From: CAYJFQ01 sp964369955
GTDB taxonomy: Bacteria > Bacillota_I > Bacilli_A > Erysipelotrichales > Erysipelotrichaceae
NCBI GenBank assembly: GCA_964369955.1
Contig: CAYJFQ010000013.1
Span: 1 to 31,336 of the forward strand
Direction of reading: 5' to 3'
Length of the DNA stretch: 31,336 nucleotides
The notes below the pieces were generated by a model, which was not told the DNA's origin, ran no database searches, and saw nothing but the letters and a program-made list of their open reading frames with translations. Below are positions 1 through 8,062 of the stretch, in pieces. The position numbers and the translations under genes were made by a program. The first letter of the stretch is position 1; each line of letters opens with the position of its first letter.

Positions 1-10
1 TTTGTTTTTA

Positions 11-292
11 CTAATTGGTGATGATTGTATTTGACCCATCATAATTTTCTGAAGGTATTGGAGGTTTTTCTATTTGTTCACCGCCACAGCAAGTCTTTAA
101 CAAGTTACCATCAGCATCATACAAGAATAAACATGTCCTGCCATCTAAAGTAGTTTCAATAGCTGAATAAGCATATTCAAACTCTTGAGCTGTAGCTTGT
201 TTTAAATATAATGAGTTATCAGCAGTTCCAATTAGAAAATAAAATACTCCAACAATAAATAATGATAAAATTACGAGTAAACTGTTTTTCAC
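11..292 (-). CDS. Small membrane-anchored or secreted hypothetical protein
   Basis: I do not recognise this gene. The frame opens at an ATG at 310, but that ATG lies just before and in frame with an excellent Shine-Dalgarno run (AAAGGAGGAGG). The better start is the GTG at 290-292, seven bases after the first AGGAGG, giving about 93 residues (VKNSLLVILSLF...). Residues 3-21 form one hydrophobic helix, which could be a signal peptide or an N-terminal anchor. The remainder looks extracytoplasmic and contains a Cys (TCLFLYDADGNLL) and a CC pair (KTCCGG), so a disulfide is possible. The stop is TAG. A good promoter sits upstream (-35 TTGACA at 417-422). The gene lies downstream of prs but behind the prs terminator, so it is probably its own unit. 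It is likely real because the ribosome site and promoter are both strong; function unknown. Confidence 0.6.
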   Translation of the reverse strand: MKNSLLVILSLFIVGVFYFLIGTADNSLYLKQATAQEFEYAYSAIETTLDGRTCLFLYDADGNLLKTCCGGEQIEKPPIPSENYDGSNTIITN

Positions 293-393
293 ACAACCTC
301 CTCCTTTCATATTTTAAAGAGAAAAGATATAAATGCACTAAAACATAGCTCCCTATTTTTAATTATTATTAATGATTCGCTTAATGTACCCAC

Positions 394-422
394 ATACTAC
401 ACCCAAAAAGACAAGGTGTCAA
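394..422 (-). promoter_or_regulatory. Sigma-A type promoter of the small membrane protein
   Basis: On the minus strand a perfect -35 TTGACA (417-422) is followed by exactly 17 bases and a -10-like TAGTAT (394-399). It points at the gene starting at 292, leaving a leader of about 95 nt. A short inverted repeat, ACACC (399-403) with GGTGT (415-419), overlaps the spacer and could be an operator, though five base pairs is weak evidence. Confidence 0.6.
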
Positions 423-574
423 ACAACTTAATCTTTTTTGTCATTTTTCTACATAATATATTCAAAAAATTGCAATAAATGCTTGTTTGTATGTAAACTA
501 TTGAAGATTAATGATATTGTAAGCATTTCAGTATGCAAGAAAAACAGAAGCCATTGAGAGTTTGAACAAAAGAA
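423..574. other. AT-rich intergenic stretch with no assigned function
   Basis: This lies between the promoter of the small membrane protein and the prs terminator. I see no coding potential with a ribosome site. The only structure noted is AAATGCTT (477-484) with AAGCATTT (521-528), an 8-base inverted repeat separated by 36 bases, which may be chance in such AT-rich DNA. Confidence 0.4.
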
Positions 575-598
575 AAACAATCGATTTCTCGATTGTTT
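575..598 (-). terminator. Intrinsic terminator of prs and the mnmE-prs run
   Basis: A perfect 10-bp stem, AAACAATCGA (575-584) with TCGATTGTTT (589-598), and a 4-base loop. On the minus strand it is followed by a U-rich tail (complement of 561-574). The prs stop codon (597-599) lies at the base of the hairpin. Confidence 0.85.
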
Positions 599-1562
599 AG
601 TTACTTTCATCTTGGTCATCCATGAATATTTCATAGACAGCACTTACAGGTGTTGCTTCATAGATAGCTTTGATAGTAGCTGCAATCATTGGTCCTACTG
701 AAATTTGAGAGATTTTTTTACATTCTCTATTTAAAGGAATAGTGTTTGTGATTGCGACTGATTTGATTTTTGAGTTCATAATATTATCTAGTGCAGGATC
801 ACTTAGCACTCCATGTGTTACTGCTGCGTGAACTTCTGTTGCACCTTTACTCAATAACATATCGACACTAGCTAGCAACGACCCTGCAGTATCGCAAATA
901 TCATCAACAATGATCGCAAGTCTTCCATCAACTTCACCAACTAAGTTCATAACTTCTACTTGGTTTTCTACTGGTCTTCTTTTATCCACGATTGCGATTG
1001 AACAATGAAGGATGTCTGCTAGTTTTCTAGCACGAGTTGCGCCACCATGATCTGGTGATACTACTACAATATCTTTATTGCGATATTTGTCTCTAAAGTG
1101 CTTACCTATTAAGTTAACTGCTGTTAAGTCATCGGTTGGTATATTAAAGAATCCTTGAATCTGTGGGGCATGTAAGTCTACAGTAACTACTCGATTCGCT
1201 CCCGCAACTTGAATCATGTCTGCCACTAATTTAGATGATATTGGTTGTCTAGGTCTTGCCTTGCGATCTTGCCTCGCATATCCATAGTAAGGGATTACTG
1301 CTGTAATAGATTTTGCTGATGCACGTTTACAGGCATCAATTGCAATCAATAGTTCCATTAAATTCTCTGAAACTGGACCACATGTAGATTGGATAATAAA
1401 TACCTCTAGTCCACGAATGGTTTCTTCGGGTTCAACTAAAATTTCGCCATCTTTAAAGTGTTTTACACTAACCTTGGTCAGAGGTAAATTTAAATAACAC
1501 GATACTTCTTTAGCTAGTTCTTTATTTGCAGATAATGAAAAAATTGCTGGTTTTCTTGACAT
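597..1562 (-). CDS. prs: Ribose-phosphate pyrophosphokinase (PRPP synthetase)
   Basis: Makes 5-phosphoribosyl-1-diphosphate from ribose 5-phosphate and ATP, the precursor for purines, pyrimidines, NAD, His and Trp; cytosolic. The protein is 321 residues, the usual length for the class I enzyme. Visible landmarks are the N-terminal fold (IFSLSANKELA), the catalytic loop region (PYYGYARQDRKARPRQPIS), VSPDHGGATRAR, and the PRPP-binding motif VDDICDTAGS. The frame is open to an ATG at 1601, but the start chosen is the ATG at 1560-1562 (MSRKPAIFSLS), preceded by AAGGA at suitable spacing and matching the family N-terminus. It begins 13 bases after the glmU stop and is the last gene of the run; the glmU-prs pairing is standard in Firmicutes. 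Confidence 0.96.
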   Translation of the reverse strand: MSRKPAIFSLSANKELAKEVSCYLNLPLTKVSVKHFKDGEILVEPEETIRGLEVFIIQSTCGPVSENLMELLIAIDACKRASAKSITAVIPYYGYARQDRKARPRQPISSKLVADMIQVAGANRVVTVDLHAPQIQGFFNIPTDDLTAVNLIGKHFRDKYRNKDIVVVSPDHGGATRARKLADILHCSIAIVDKRRPVENQVEVMNLVGEVDGRLAIIVDDICDTAGSLLASVDMLLSKGATEVHAAVTHGVLSDPALDNIMNSKIKSVAITNTIPLNRECKKISQISVGPMIAATIKAIYEATPVSAVYEIFMDDQDESN

Positions 1563-1575
1563 ATAGTCCTTCTTT

Positions 1576-2931
1576 CTATTTGTTTTTATAATTAATGCCA
1601 TAGCCCTCTTTATTAATTTGTCGAGCTCTAGCTATCCCCATATCATTGCTTGGAACATCTTGATTAATAGTTGATCCTGCTGCTACCAATGCATTATCAC
1701 CTATTGTGATTGGTGCGATCAAGTTACAATTACTACCAATAAAGGCATTATCACCAATAATAGTTTGATATTTAAACTTACCGTCGTAATTAACAGTAAC
1801 CACTCCACAACCTATATTTACATTCTTACCAACTTCACAGTCACCTAGATATGTTAAGTGAGCGCACTTACTTCCGTCGCCAAAAAATGCTTTTTTCATT
1901 TCTACAAAGTTGCCGATGCGGCAATTAGTACCAATTTCACAATACTCACGAATGTGGGCCATCGGTCCTATTGAAGATTTCGCGCCAACATTACTGTTGA
2001 TAATCTTTGAATTCTCAATTGTTGAGCCTTCACCAATAATGCTATTATCAATGACACTTCCACTGGTGATTACACTGTTTGAATTGATAATTGTCTTTCC
2101 TTTTAAATGGACATTGGGTTGAATTTGTACATCAGTTCCGATAATAACACCACTTTCAATATAAGTGTTATCACAGTCCATAATAAAGACACCATTTTCC
2201 ATGTGTTGACGATTAATTCTAGTTTGCATTGCCTTATTAGCTTGTTGTTGTCCTAAACGATGATCAACACCCATAATCTCATCACTATCAGCCACTACTT
2301 TTGCTTGCACTGAATAGTTTTTTGATATAAATAATTCTACCACATCTGTTAAGTAATATTCTTGTTGTTTATTGTTATTTTGAATTAATGGTAAGCATTC
2401 CCATAGTTTTTGATTATCACAACAGTAAATAGCTCCGTTTATCTCATCAATCTTTAACTGATCAACTGTACAGTCTTTAGCTTCAGTAATTCTTACAAAT
2501 TTTCCGTTCTCACGAATAATCCTTCCATACTTAGCAGGGTCTTTCATAATTGTAGATAATAATACTAAATCTTCACTATCTTGATCATTAATTAATTCTT
2601 TGAATGTTTCCATCTTTACAAGTGGTACATCGCCATTAATTATTATTGTTTTACCATCATTATTCTTTAGAGAACTTGCTTGTAATACAGCATGACCTGT
2701 TCCTAATTGTGTTTTTTGCCAAGCATAAGTAACTTCATCTTTAAAATAGTCAATAATACTTTCGCCTTGATGACCAATTACTATAACAATATCTTCAATG
2801 CCGGCAGCTTTTAAGTTATCAACAATGTGTCTAAGTATCGGTTGCCCCATAACTAACTGCATGCATTTAGATTGTTCACTTTTCATTCTGGTTCCTTTGC
2901 CTGCCGCAAGGATGATTGCACTAGCCTTCAT
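1576..2931 (-). CDS. glmU: Bifunctional UDP-GlcNAc pyrophosphorylase / GlcN-1-P acetyltransferase
   Basis: Catalyses the last two steps to UDP-N-acetylglucosamine: acetylation of glucosamine 1-phosphate and uridylyl transfer. It feeds peptidoglycan and wall polymers. The 451 residues show the N-terminal nucleotidyltransferase motif (ILAAGKGTRMKS, residues 7-18), the nucleotide-site stretch QLGTGHAV near 76-83, and a left-handed beta-helix C-terminus from about residue 250 (hexapeptide pattern such as IGEGSTIENSKIINSNVG). The acetyltransferase region (NFVEMKKAFFGDGSKCAHLTYLGD) is present, so both activities are expected. It starts inside the end of ispE (11-base overlap), and its stop is 13 bases before prs. 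Confidence 0.96.
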   Translation of the reverse strand: MKASAIILAAGKGTRMKSEQSKCMQLVMGQPILRHIVDNLKAAGIEDIVIVIGHQGESIIDYFKDEVTYAWQKTQLGTGHAVLQASSLKNNDGKTIIINGDVPLVKMETFKELINDQDSEDLVLLSTIMKDPAKYGRIIRENGKFVRITEAKDCTVDQLKIDEINGAIYCCDNQKLWECLPLIQNNNKQQEYYLTDVVELFISKNYSVQAKVVADSDEIMGVDHRLGQQQANKAMQTRINRQHMENGVFIMDCDNTYIESGVIIGTDVQIQPNVHLKGKTIINSNSVITSGSVIDNSIIGEGSTIENSKIINSNVGAKSSIGPMAHIREYCEIGTNCRIGNFVEMKKAFFGDGSKCAHLTYLGDCEVGKNVNIGCGVVTVNYDGKFKYQTIIGDNAFIGSNCNLIAPITIGDNALVAAGSTINQDVPSNDMGIARARQINKEGYGINYKNK

Positions 2932-3775
2932 TGTTATCCCTCATTATCCTTGTTGTCCATGCAAAAGGATACTTCTTTCTCATTTTCTTCACCGCTTCAT
3001 TGGCTAAGTTTTCATCAAGAGTCAACGCAAAGACACAAGATCCACTACCCGACATCAATACTCCTGAAAAACCCATTTCTAATAAAGCTCTTTTTATTTT
3101 ACTAATTTCTGGCACAATGTCAAAGGCTATCGGCTCAAAAGTGTTTCCTAAATATTGACATAGTAAGTTAAAATCATTATTCTTTAGTGCTGTTAAAACA
3201 TTATCGCTTTGGAAATGTTCTAATTGGTAGTTTGTAAGGTTACCATAAGCTAACTTAGTTGACACTCCACCCTTGGGCTTAACTAAGACAACATGACAGT
3301 CTAAGTTATTAGTGACAAACTCAATGTTTTCACCAGCACCTGTCACAAGCGCACTCTTCTGATGAAGACAGAAGACAACATCTTTACCTATCTTATCCGC
3401 AATTTCTTCCATTTCTTGAATGCTTAAGTTTAATTTAAGTAAATCATTAATTAAATGGATAGTAGCTGCTCCATCACTACTTCCTCCCGCAAGTCCTGCT
3501 TGAGTTGGGATAATTTTATTTAAGTGAATTTTAAAATGTTCTTTAAAATCATATTTTTCTCTCATTAGTTGAATAACTTTATAGATAGTATTCTCACTAT
3601 CATACTTTAAATAACTGATGTTTGAAGTAAAACTATCTTCCTTATCAATTGTAATTTCTACTAAATCATGGAGCTGTAGAGGAACCATTACCATTTCAAG
3701 ATCATGATAACCATCTTCTCTTTTGCCAATGACATCTAAAGATAAATTAATTTTTGCGTATGCTCTTTTTTTCAT
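2921..3775 (-). CDS. ispE: 4-diphosphocytidyl-2-C-methyl-D-erythritol kinase
   Basis: GHMP-family kinase of the non-mevalonate (MEP) isoprenoid pathway, phosphorylating CDP-ME. The 284 residues begin with the family signature AYAKINLSLDVIGKREDGYH. The ATP-binding glycine/serine loop appears as PTQAGLAGGSSDGAA around residues 90-104, and the C-terminal GHMP motif as MSGSGSCVFAL near 240-250. Its start overlaps the end of rsmA by 29 bases and its end overlaps glmU by 11, so translational coupling is likely. Presence of ispE implies the MEP route is used. In Bacillus, purR, yabJ and spoVG lie between ispE and glmU; here they are absent. Confidence 0.95.
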   Translation of the reverse strand: MKKRAYAKINLSLDVIGKREDGYHDLEMVMVPLQLHDLVEITIDKEDSFTSNISYLKYDSENTIYKVIQLMREKYDFKEHFKIHLNKIIPTQAGLAGGSSDGAATIHLINDLLKLNLSIQEMEEIADKIGKDVVFCLHQKSALVTGAGENIEFVTNNLDCHVVLVKPKGGVSTKLAYGNLTNYQLEHFQSDNVLTALKNNDFNLLCQYLGNTFEPIAFDIVPEISKIKRALLEMGFSGVLMSGSGSCVFALTLDENLANEAVKKMRKKYPFAWTTRIMRDNNEG

Positions 3776-4586
3776 AATTTTTAAATAGTCCTATAAAATC
3801 TTCTAAAGTTAGTTCTTGCGCACGGGCCTTTAAATTAATATTAGAATCTTCTAATAAATCATTAATTAGTTGTGCACTCGCTATCTCTCTAAGGTTATTA
3901 TAAAGGGTTTTTCTCCTTTGTTTAAAACAAACTTTCACAAACTTAAAAAATTCTACTTCTGAAACATCTTGATTAGCTTCTTTTCTAGTGAATAATACTA
4001 CCGCACTATCTACATTAGGCGCAGGATTAAAGACAGTTCTAGGGATCTTTAAAATCATTTTACTCTCATACTTATAACTAGTAATAACACTTAATGCATT
4101 ATAGTCTTTAGAATTAACTTCTGCATTAAAACGGTCAGCTACTTCCTTTTGCATCATAACACTGATATATTTAATTTTTAAATTTGCTTCAAATATTTTA
4201 AAGAGAATTGGAGTTGTAATATAATATGGAAGGTTGGCACATACCACTAATTCTTCGCTACTATAATTTCCTAATTCTTGATCAATATTAACCTCAAGAA
4301 AATCACGATGGTTAATTGTTACATTGTCAAATTCTTGAAGTATTTCAGGCAATACCTTAACTAGGCGATCATCTATTTCATAGGCAATAACTTTTTTTGC
4401 TGTTTTTGCTAATTGTGCTGTCAAAATTCCTAGTCCAGGCCCTATTTCTATTACCGTTGAGTTATCATTGACCATACTTAAAGATACTAGTTTATTAATA
4501 ATGTTCTGGTCCATGATAAAATTTTGACCAAAGTTCTTTTTAGCTGTAATTCCATATTTCTTCATTAGTTCATTAGTCTTTAACAT
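3747..4586 (-). CDS. rsmA: 16S rRNA (adenine1518-N6/adenine1519-N6)-dimethyltransferase
   Basis: KsgA/RsmA dimethylates two adjacent adenines in the 3'-terminal helix of 16S rRNA late in 30S assembly. The 279 residues show the family opening (KKNFGQNFIMDQNIINKLV), the SAM-binding motif VIEIGPGLGILTAQL near residues 44-58, and the catalytic motif NLPYYITTPIL near 118-128. The C-terminal helical RNA-binding part (VCFKQRRKTLYNNL) is intact. Its start overlaps the rnmV 3' end by 14 bases; the rnmV-rsmA order is conserved across Firmicutes. Confidence 0.96.
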   Translation of the reverse strand: MLKTNELMKKYGITAKKNFGQNFIMDQNIINKLVSLSMVNDNSTVIEIGPGLGILTAQLAKTAKKVIAYEIDDRLVKVLPEILQEFDNVTINHRDFLEVNIDQELGNYSSEELVVCANLPYYITTPILFKIFEANLKIKYISVMMQKEVADRFNAEVNSKDYNALSVITSYKYESKMILKIPRTVFNPAPNVDSAVVLFTRKEANQDVSEVEFFKFVKVCFKQRRKTLYNNLREIASAQLINDLLEDSNINLKARAQELTLEDFIGLFKNYEKKSIRKN

Positions 4587-5103
4587 TTAGTACCTTCTTA
4601 ACATCTTCTCTATCGATTTTAAAGCCATTTAAACGCTTTAATAATACCTTATTATTATAACAATCGCCTAACTTAAATTCATCTCCAATTGTTTTTCTTT
4701 TTGTCTTATCACCAATAATTCTTAAATCAATTAAATCTTCAATAGTCCAGCCAGTATTAATATCCTCTAAACTCACAACATTCTTTAAAGCGTGTTTTAA
4801 ATCTTCTTCACCAGCAAATTCGATACCAACTTTTCCATGATGTTGACAACTATCACTTGAAATAAAGGCGTGTTTACACTTAGGAACTATTTTTTCTACT
4901 GCAGTTCTTATTCTTTGCCCTGCACTATCAGGATCTGTAAATACAATTATTTCGTTATTTTCAGAAACCTTCTTAATCAATTCTTTTGTTTTTTTATTTA
5001 AACCAGTGCCACTAGTCTCAATAATATTAACCTTGAAATATTTTAAAATATTAGCACTATCATGCTTACCTTCAACAACTAACCACTCCTTAATATTTAT
5101 CAT
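4573..5103 (-). CDS. rnmV: Ribonuclease M5 (5S rRNA maturase)
   Basis: Toprim-domain endonuclease that trims the 5S rRNA precursor, typical of Firmicutes. The open frame extends upstream to 5184, but the start chosen is the ATG at 5101-5103 (MINIKEWLVVEGKHD). It has an AGAGGT site at good spacing and gives 176 residues, the usual size. Toprim landmarks are the acidic VVEGKHD at residues 9-15 and the DPDSAG motif (IVFTDPDSAGQRIR) near 52-65. The C-terminal half is the 5S-binding extension. The start overlaps the end of the 3D-domain gene by 14 bases and the end overlaps rsmA by 14. Confidence 0.93.
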   Translation of the reverse strand: MINIKEWLVVEGKHDSANILKYFKVNIIETSGTGLNKKTKELIKKVSENNEIIVFTDPDSAGQRIRTAVEKIVPKCKHAFISSDSCQHHGKVGIEFAGEEDLKHALKNVVSLEDINTGWTIEDLIDLRIIGDKTKRKTIGDEFKLGDCYNNKVLLKRLNGFKIDREDVKKVLNVKD

Positions 5104-5950
5104 TAGCTTTAACCTCTGATAATTTAGGCACTTTGCAAGAACGCTGACCTGAAGCATCTGTACTACGATATCCAAAATCAACAATTGTTATTTTGGTTTT
5201 ACGACTACCAGTATACCAAACAACATCATTATAAATACGCTCATCACCAATATAGAAATCAACACGATTATCCTGAATTGCTCCGCCACGATCTAAAACA
5301 ACTGCATAAAAAGGAACTCCTTCTTTAATTCCTTGCCCTTCATAATTATGCTCATCAAATCTTACAATTGTGCAAAGTGGAATGTCTGAATCTGTTGCAA
5401 TAATATAATAATCTTCAAACTTAATTCCTTCTTCATATTCTCCATCGTATTGACGAACTCCCCTATCTACATCAGCTCCAATTCCTACTGAAAAGTTCCC
5501 ATGACCTGAAAACTCTCCACTACAAGTAACACAATTTACACCGTATCTAGACATGCTAGGATAAAAGAATGATCCTTCTTTAATTTCTCCACCTTTAACA
5601 TAAGTATTAGGAACCATTTTAATTCCATCATACTTTTTATAAATTAAACTATAATCAATCGGATATCGATTAGTAATATCATAACTTACCTTATATTGAC
5701 TAACATCGTAACTTGGACTGCCATCAAATGCATAATTAGTAATCCAACTTTGTTCATCGCTTGATAGGTTATCATTTTTAACAGTCACAGTATTCGGCTC
5801 AGTAGATATATCATACTCATTTAGATAGAGAATTTTTTCTTGGTAAAGATACCTATCTTTTTCAATACCAAAAAATTCGGAATTATCATAAAATAACCCG
5901 AAACTAATAATAAGTATCCAAATAATTATATACTTGCGGTATTTAATCAT
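5090..5950 (-). CDS. 3D-domain (YabE/Rpf-position) cell-wall protein
   Basis: Membrane-anchored extracytoplasmic protein of 286 residues with one N-terminal hydrophobic helix (residues 7-20). Residues about 137-238 match the 3D (three-aspartate, double-psi beta-barrel) domain of YabE/YocH-type and MltA-like lytic transglycosylases. They show IIATDSDIPLCTIV (for the usual IAVDPxxIPLGT), VVLDRGGAI (for DTGGAI) and NRVDFYIG; the candidate aspartates are D187/D189, D220 and D231. It occupies the yabE position (tatD-yabE-rnmV) but lacks the DUF348 repeats and G5 domain of Bacillus YabE. Instead it has an uncharacterised segment (residues 30-135) and a CVTC pair at 140-143. Peptidoglycan cleavage is the inferred role. 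It overlaps tatD by 8 bases. Confidence 0.8.
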   Translation of the reverse strand: MIKYRKYIIIWILIISFGLFYDNSEFFGIEKDRYLYQEKILYLNEYDISTEPNTVTVKNDNLSSDEQSWITNYAFDGSPSYDVSQYKVSYDITNRYPIDYSLIYKKYDGIKMVPNTYVKGGEIKEGSFFYPSMSRYGVNCVTCSGEFSGHGNFSVGIGADVDRGVRQYDGEYEEGIKFEDYYIIATDSDIPLCTIVRFDEHNYEGQGIKEGVPFYAVVLDRGGAIQDNRVDFYIGDERIYNDVVWYTGSRKTKITIVDFGYRSTDASGQRSCKVPKLSEVKANDKY

Positions 5951-6710
5951 TATTAAACAACCTCTGATAATTAAGTCTAACTTGTTTGTTTAATTCTTCG
6001 ACTTCTATCCCTCTAATTTCTGCAATCTTATTAGCAACAAAGCATACTAAGTTAGGGTTATTAAGTTTACCTCTAAATGGTTCTGGGGTTAAATATGGAC
6101 AATCAGTCTCATACATTAGGTATTGCAAATCCACTTCTTTTGCGACATCTAGACTATGACGAGCATTCTTAAAAGTTACAGGTCCTGCTAATGAAATATA
6201 GTACCCTAATTCAATAAATCTTTTACTAGTTTCAACACTACCTGAATAGCAGTGCATTACTCCACCTTTTTTTACCGGATATTCTTTTAAGATTTGGTAA
6301 GTGTCTTCACTGGCATCGCGATTATGAATGATGATTGGTAGGTTGTATTTATTGGCTAGCTCAATTTGCTTAATGAATAATTCTTTTTGAGCTTGTTTAT
6401 TGTCTTTAACCCAATAGTAATCAAGTCCTATTTCTCCGATTGCAACAATTCTTTTTTCTTGAATTTGTGCTTCTAAGACCTCAAGATCTTCTTTTGTGTA
6501 GGTGTTTGCTGATTCTGGATGCAATCCAACAGCAATATCAAAAAGCTTGCAGTTGTCCGCAAGTGGAATTGCTTGTAGATAATCTTCTTTATCACAACAA
6601 ATAATTAAGACCCTTTCGATATCATTAACAATAAAATCATCTTTTAATTGCTGATGAATTTCTAAAAGTCTACTATCAGTTAAATGTGCATGTGAGTCAA
6701 TATATCCCAT
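5943..6710 (-). CDS. tatD: TatD-family metal-dependent DNase
   Basis: Member of the TatD/YcfH metallo-hydrolase (TIM-barrel) family, with 3'-5' exonuclease or deoxyribonuclease activity in characterised members. The 255 residues contain the metal ligands expected: the N-terminal HxH in YIDSHAHLTD, E in AIGEIGLDYYW (near residue 93), H in PIIIHNRDA (near 130), H in MHCYSGS (near 154) and D in YETDCPYLTPEPFRG (near 203). It starts 2 bases after the mnmE stop and overlaps the following 3D-domain gene by 8 bases. In Bacillus this gene (yabD) follows metG; here metG is 16 kb away. Confidence 0.93.
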   Translation of the reverse strand: MGYIDSHAHLTDSRLLEIHQQLKDDFIVNDIERVLIICCDKEDYLQAIPLADNCKLFDIAVGLHPESANTYTKEDLEVLEAQIQEKRIVAIGEIGLDYYWVKDNKQAQKELFIKQIELANKYNLPIIIHNRDASEDTYQILKEYPVKKGGVMHCYSGSVETSKRFIELGYYISLAGPVTFKNARHSLDVAKEVDLQYLMYETDCPYLTPEPFRGKLNNPNLVCFVANKIAEIRGIEVEELNKQVRLNYQRLFNND

Positions 6711-6712
6711 AA

Positions 6713-8026
6713 TTATTTACCTAAACAGAAATTAGAAAAAATGCTATCTAGTAAGTCAGCACGATGGTACTGCCCTAGGATATCTGATAAGTGTTGGTAT
6801 GCACTGTTAATATCAATAGCAATTAAATCTACTTCCTGATAACTTTCTAAAGCGCTATAAGCACTTGTTAAAGAGTTTAGAGCTTTTTTAGCTAAGCCGA
6901 TTTGACGAGTATTGCCTAGGGTAATGTCGTTATTTATTTCTTGGTTGTAGTACATTTCTTTAATTCTATTAATTAGCGGATCAATATCATTATTAAGAGC
7001 ACTAATATTTAAACCTTCTACATGACCATAAAGATCTGACTTATTATAGACAATAATATGTTTTTTATCTTTAATTAAATCTTTTAAATATTCTTGAGTG
7101 TCGCTATCTTCGTTAGTTAAGACCAGAATTACTAATTCCGCTTTACTAACTACTAGTTCAGTTTTTTTCATTCCCATATTTTCTAAGAGGTCTTCACTAT
7201 CTCTTAGTCCAGCTGTATCAATCAACTTAAGATGGATGTTATCAATTACTACTTCACCCTCAACATAATCTCTAGTTGTTCCTGCAATATTTGAGACTAA
7301 TGCCTTATCTTCACTGATTAAAGAATTTAGTAAACTTGACTTACCGACATTAGGTTCACCAATAATGGCAGTGGTGATGCCTTGTTTAATTAGTAAATTG
7401 TTTTCGCTAACTTTGATGATATTATTTAATTTATCAATCCATCTTTTAACTCTTGGTTTTAAAATTTCATCCGTTATAACTTCAACATCATCATATTCAG
7501 GGTAGTCAATATTTACTTCAATGTTAGCCATTACTTCTAACATATCTGATAACATTGGCGTTATTAATTCTTTTACTTTTCCTACAACTTTATTAATAGC
7601 TTCTGAGGCTTGGTAACTTGTTTGAGCGTTAACTAAATCATTAATTGCTTCAGCTTGAGTTAAGTCAATGCGTTTATTTAAATAAGCTATTGAAGTAAAT
7701 TCTCCTGGTAGCGCTGCTCTTGCGCCTTTACCTATTAGTAGACTTAAAATTTTATTACCTAGCATATATGAGCCATGAACATTGATTTCTACCATTTCAT
7801 CGCCTGTGTAGCTTTTTGGTGCTTGAAAATAACTGACCATTACTTCATCAACTATCTGATTTTCTTCTACTACAAAGTTGTATTTAATTGTGTGGCTTAG
7901 TTGTTTTGTGATGTCATACTTTAAAACTTGATTAGCGATTTGTTTTGCTTGGTCTCCACTAATCCTGATAATATTTATAGCTTGATTTGAATGGCCGCTT
8001 AGGGCTACTATTGTGTCTTTTATCAT
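6713..8026 (-). CDS. mnmE: tRNA uridine-5-carboxymethylaminomethyl modification GTPase MnmE
   Basis: With MnmG forms the complex that modifies U34 of tRNAs to the (carboxymethyl)aminomethyl form. The 437 residues show the N-terminal folate-binding domain (DTIVALSGHSN...IIRISG), the helical domain with LTQAEAINDLVNAQT, and an inserted G domain: G1 GEPNVGKSS, G3 DTAG and G4 NKSD. It ends in FSNFCLGK, the C-terminal C-x-G-K motif with the catalytic Cys. In most Firmicutes mnmE precedes mnmG; here it follows parB. It starts 34 bases after the parB stop, right behind a terminator hairpin, and I see no strong Shine-Dalgarno site or separate promoter, so its expression probably depends on readthrough. 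Confidence 0.95.
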   Translation of the reverse strand: MIKDTIVALSGHSNQAINIIRISGDQAKQIANQVLKYDITKQLSHTIKYNFVVEENQIVDEVMVSYFQAPKSYTGDEMVEINVHGSYMLGNKILSLLIGKGARAALPGEFTSIAYLNKRIDLTQAEAINDLVNAQTSYQASEAINKVVGKVKELITPMLSDMLEVMANIEVNIDYPEYDDVEVITDEILKPRVKRWIDKLNNIIKVSENNLLIKQGITTAIIGEPNVGKSSLLNSLISEDKALVSNIAGTTRDYVEGEVVIDNIHLKLIDTAGLRDSEDLLENMGMKKTELVVSKAELVILVLTNEDSDTQEYLKDLIKDKKHIIVYNKSDLYGHVEGLNISALNNDIDPLINRIKEMYYNQEINNDITLGNTRQIGLAKKALNSLTSAYSALESYQEVDLIAIDINSAYQHLSDILGQYHRADLLDSIFSNFCLGK

Positions 8027-8037
8027 AATTTTTCTAA

Positions 8038-8062
8038 AAAGATATCACAAAGTGATATCTTT
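8038..8062 (-). terminator. Hairpin terminator between parB and mnmE
   Basis: A perfect 11-bp stem, AAAGATATCAC (8038-8048) with GTGATATCTTT (8052-8062), and a 3-base loop. On the minus strand it is followed by TTTTTAGAAAAATT. The parB stop codon (8061-8063) overlaps the upstream arm, and the mnmE ATG (8024-8026) is only 11 bases past the stem. It should end the rsmG-noc-parA-parB transcript at least partly. Confidence 0.75.

Noticed and set aside
293..310. Upstream ATG at 310 as start of the small membrane protein
   Set aside because: Its codons are the Shine-Dalgarno run itself; the GTG at 290-292 is at the right distance and opens the hydrophobic helix.
5104..5184. Longer rnmV frame starting at 5184
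   Set aside because: The extra 27 residues do not resemble RNase M5 and overlap the end of the 3D-domain gene; the ATG at 5103 has a ribosome site and fits family length.
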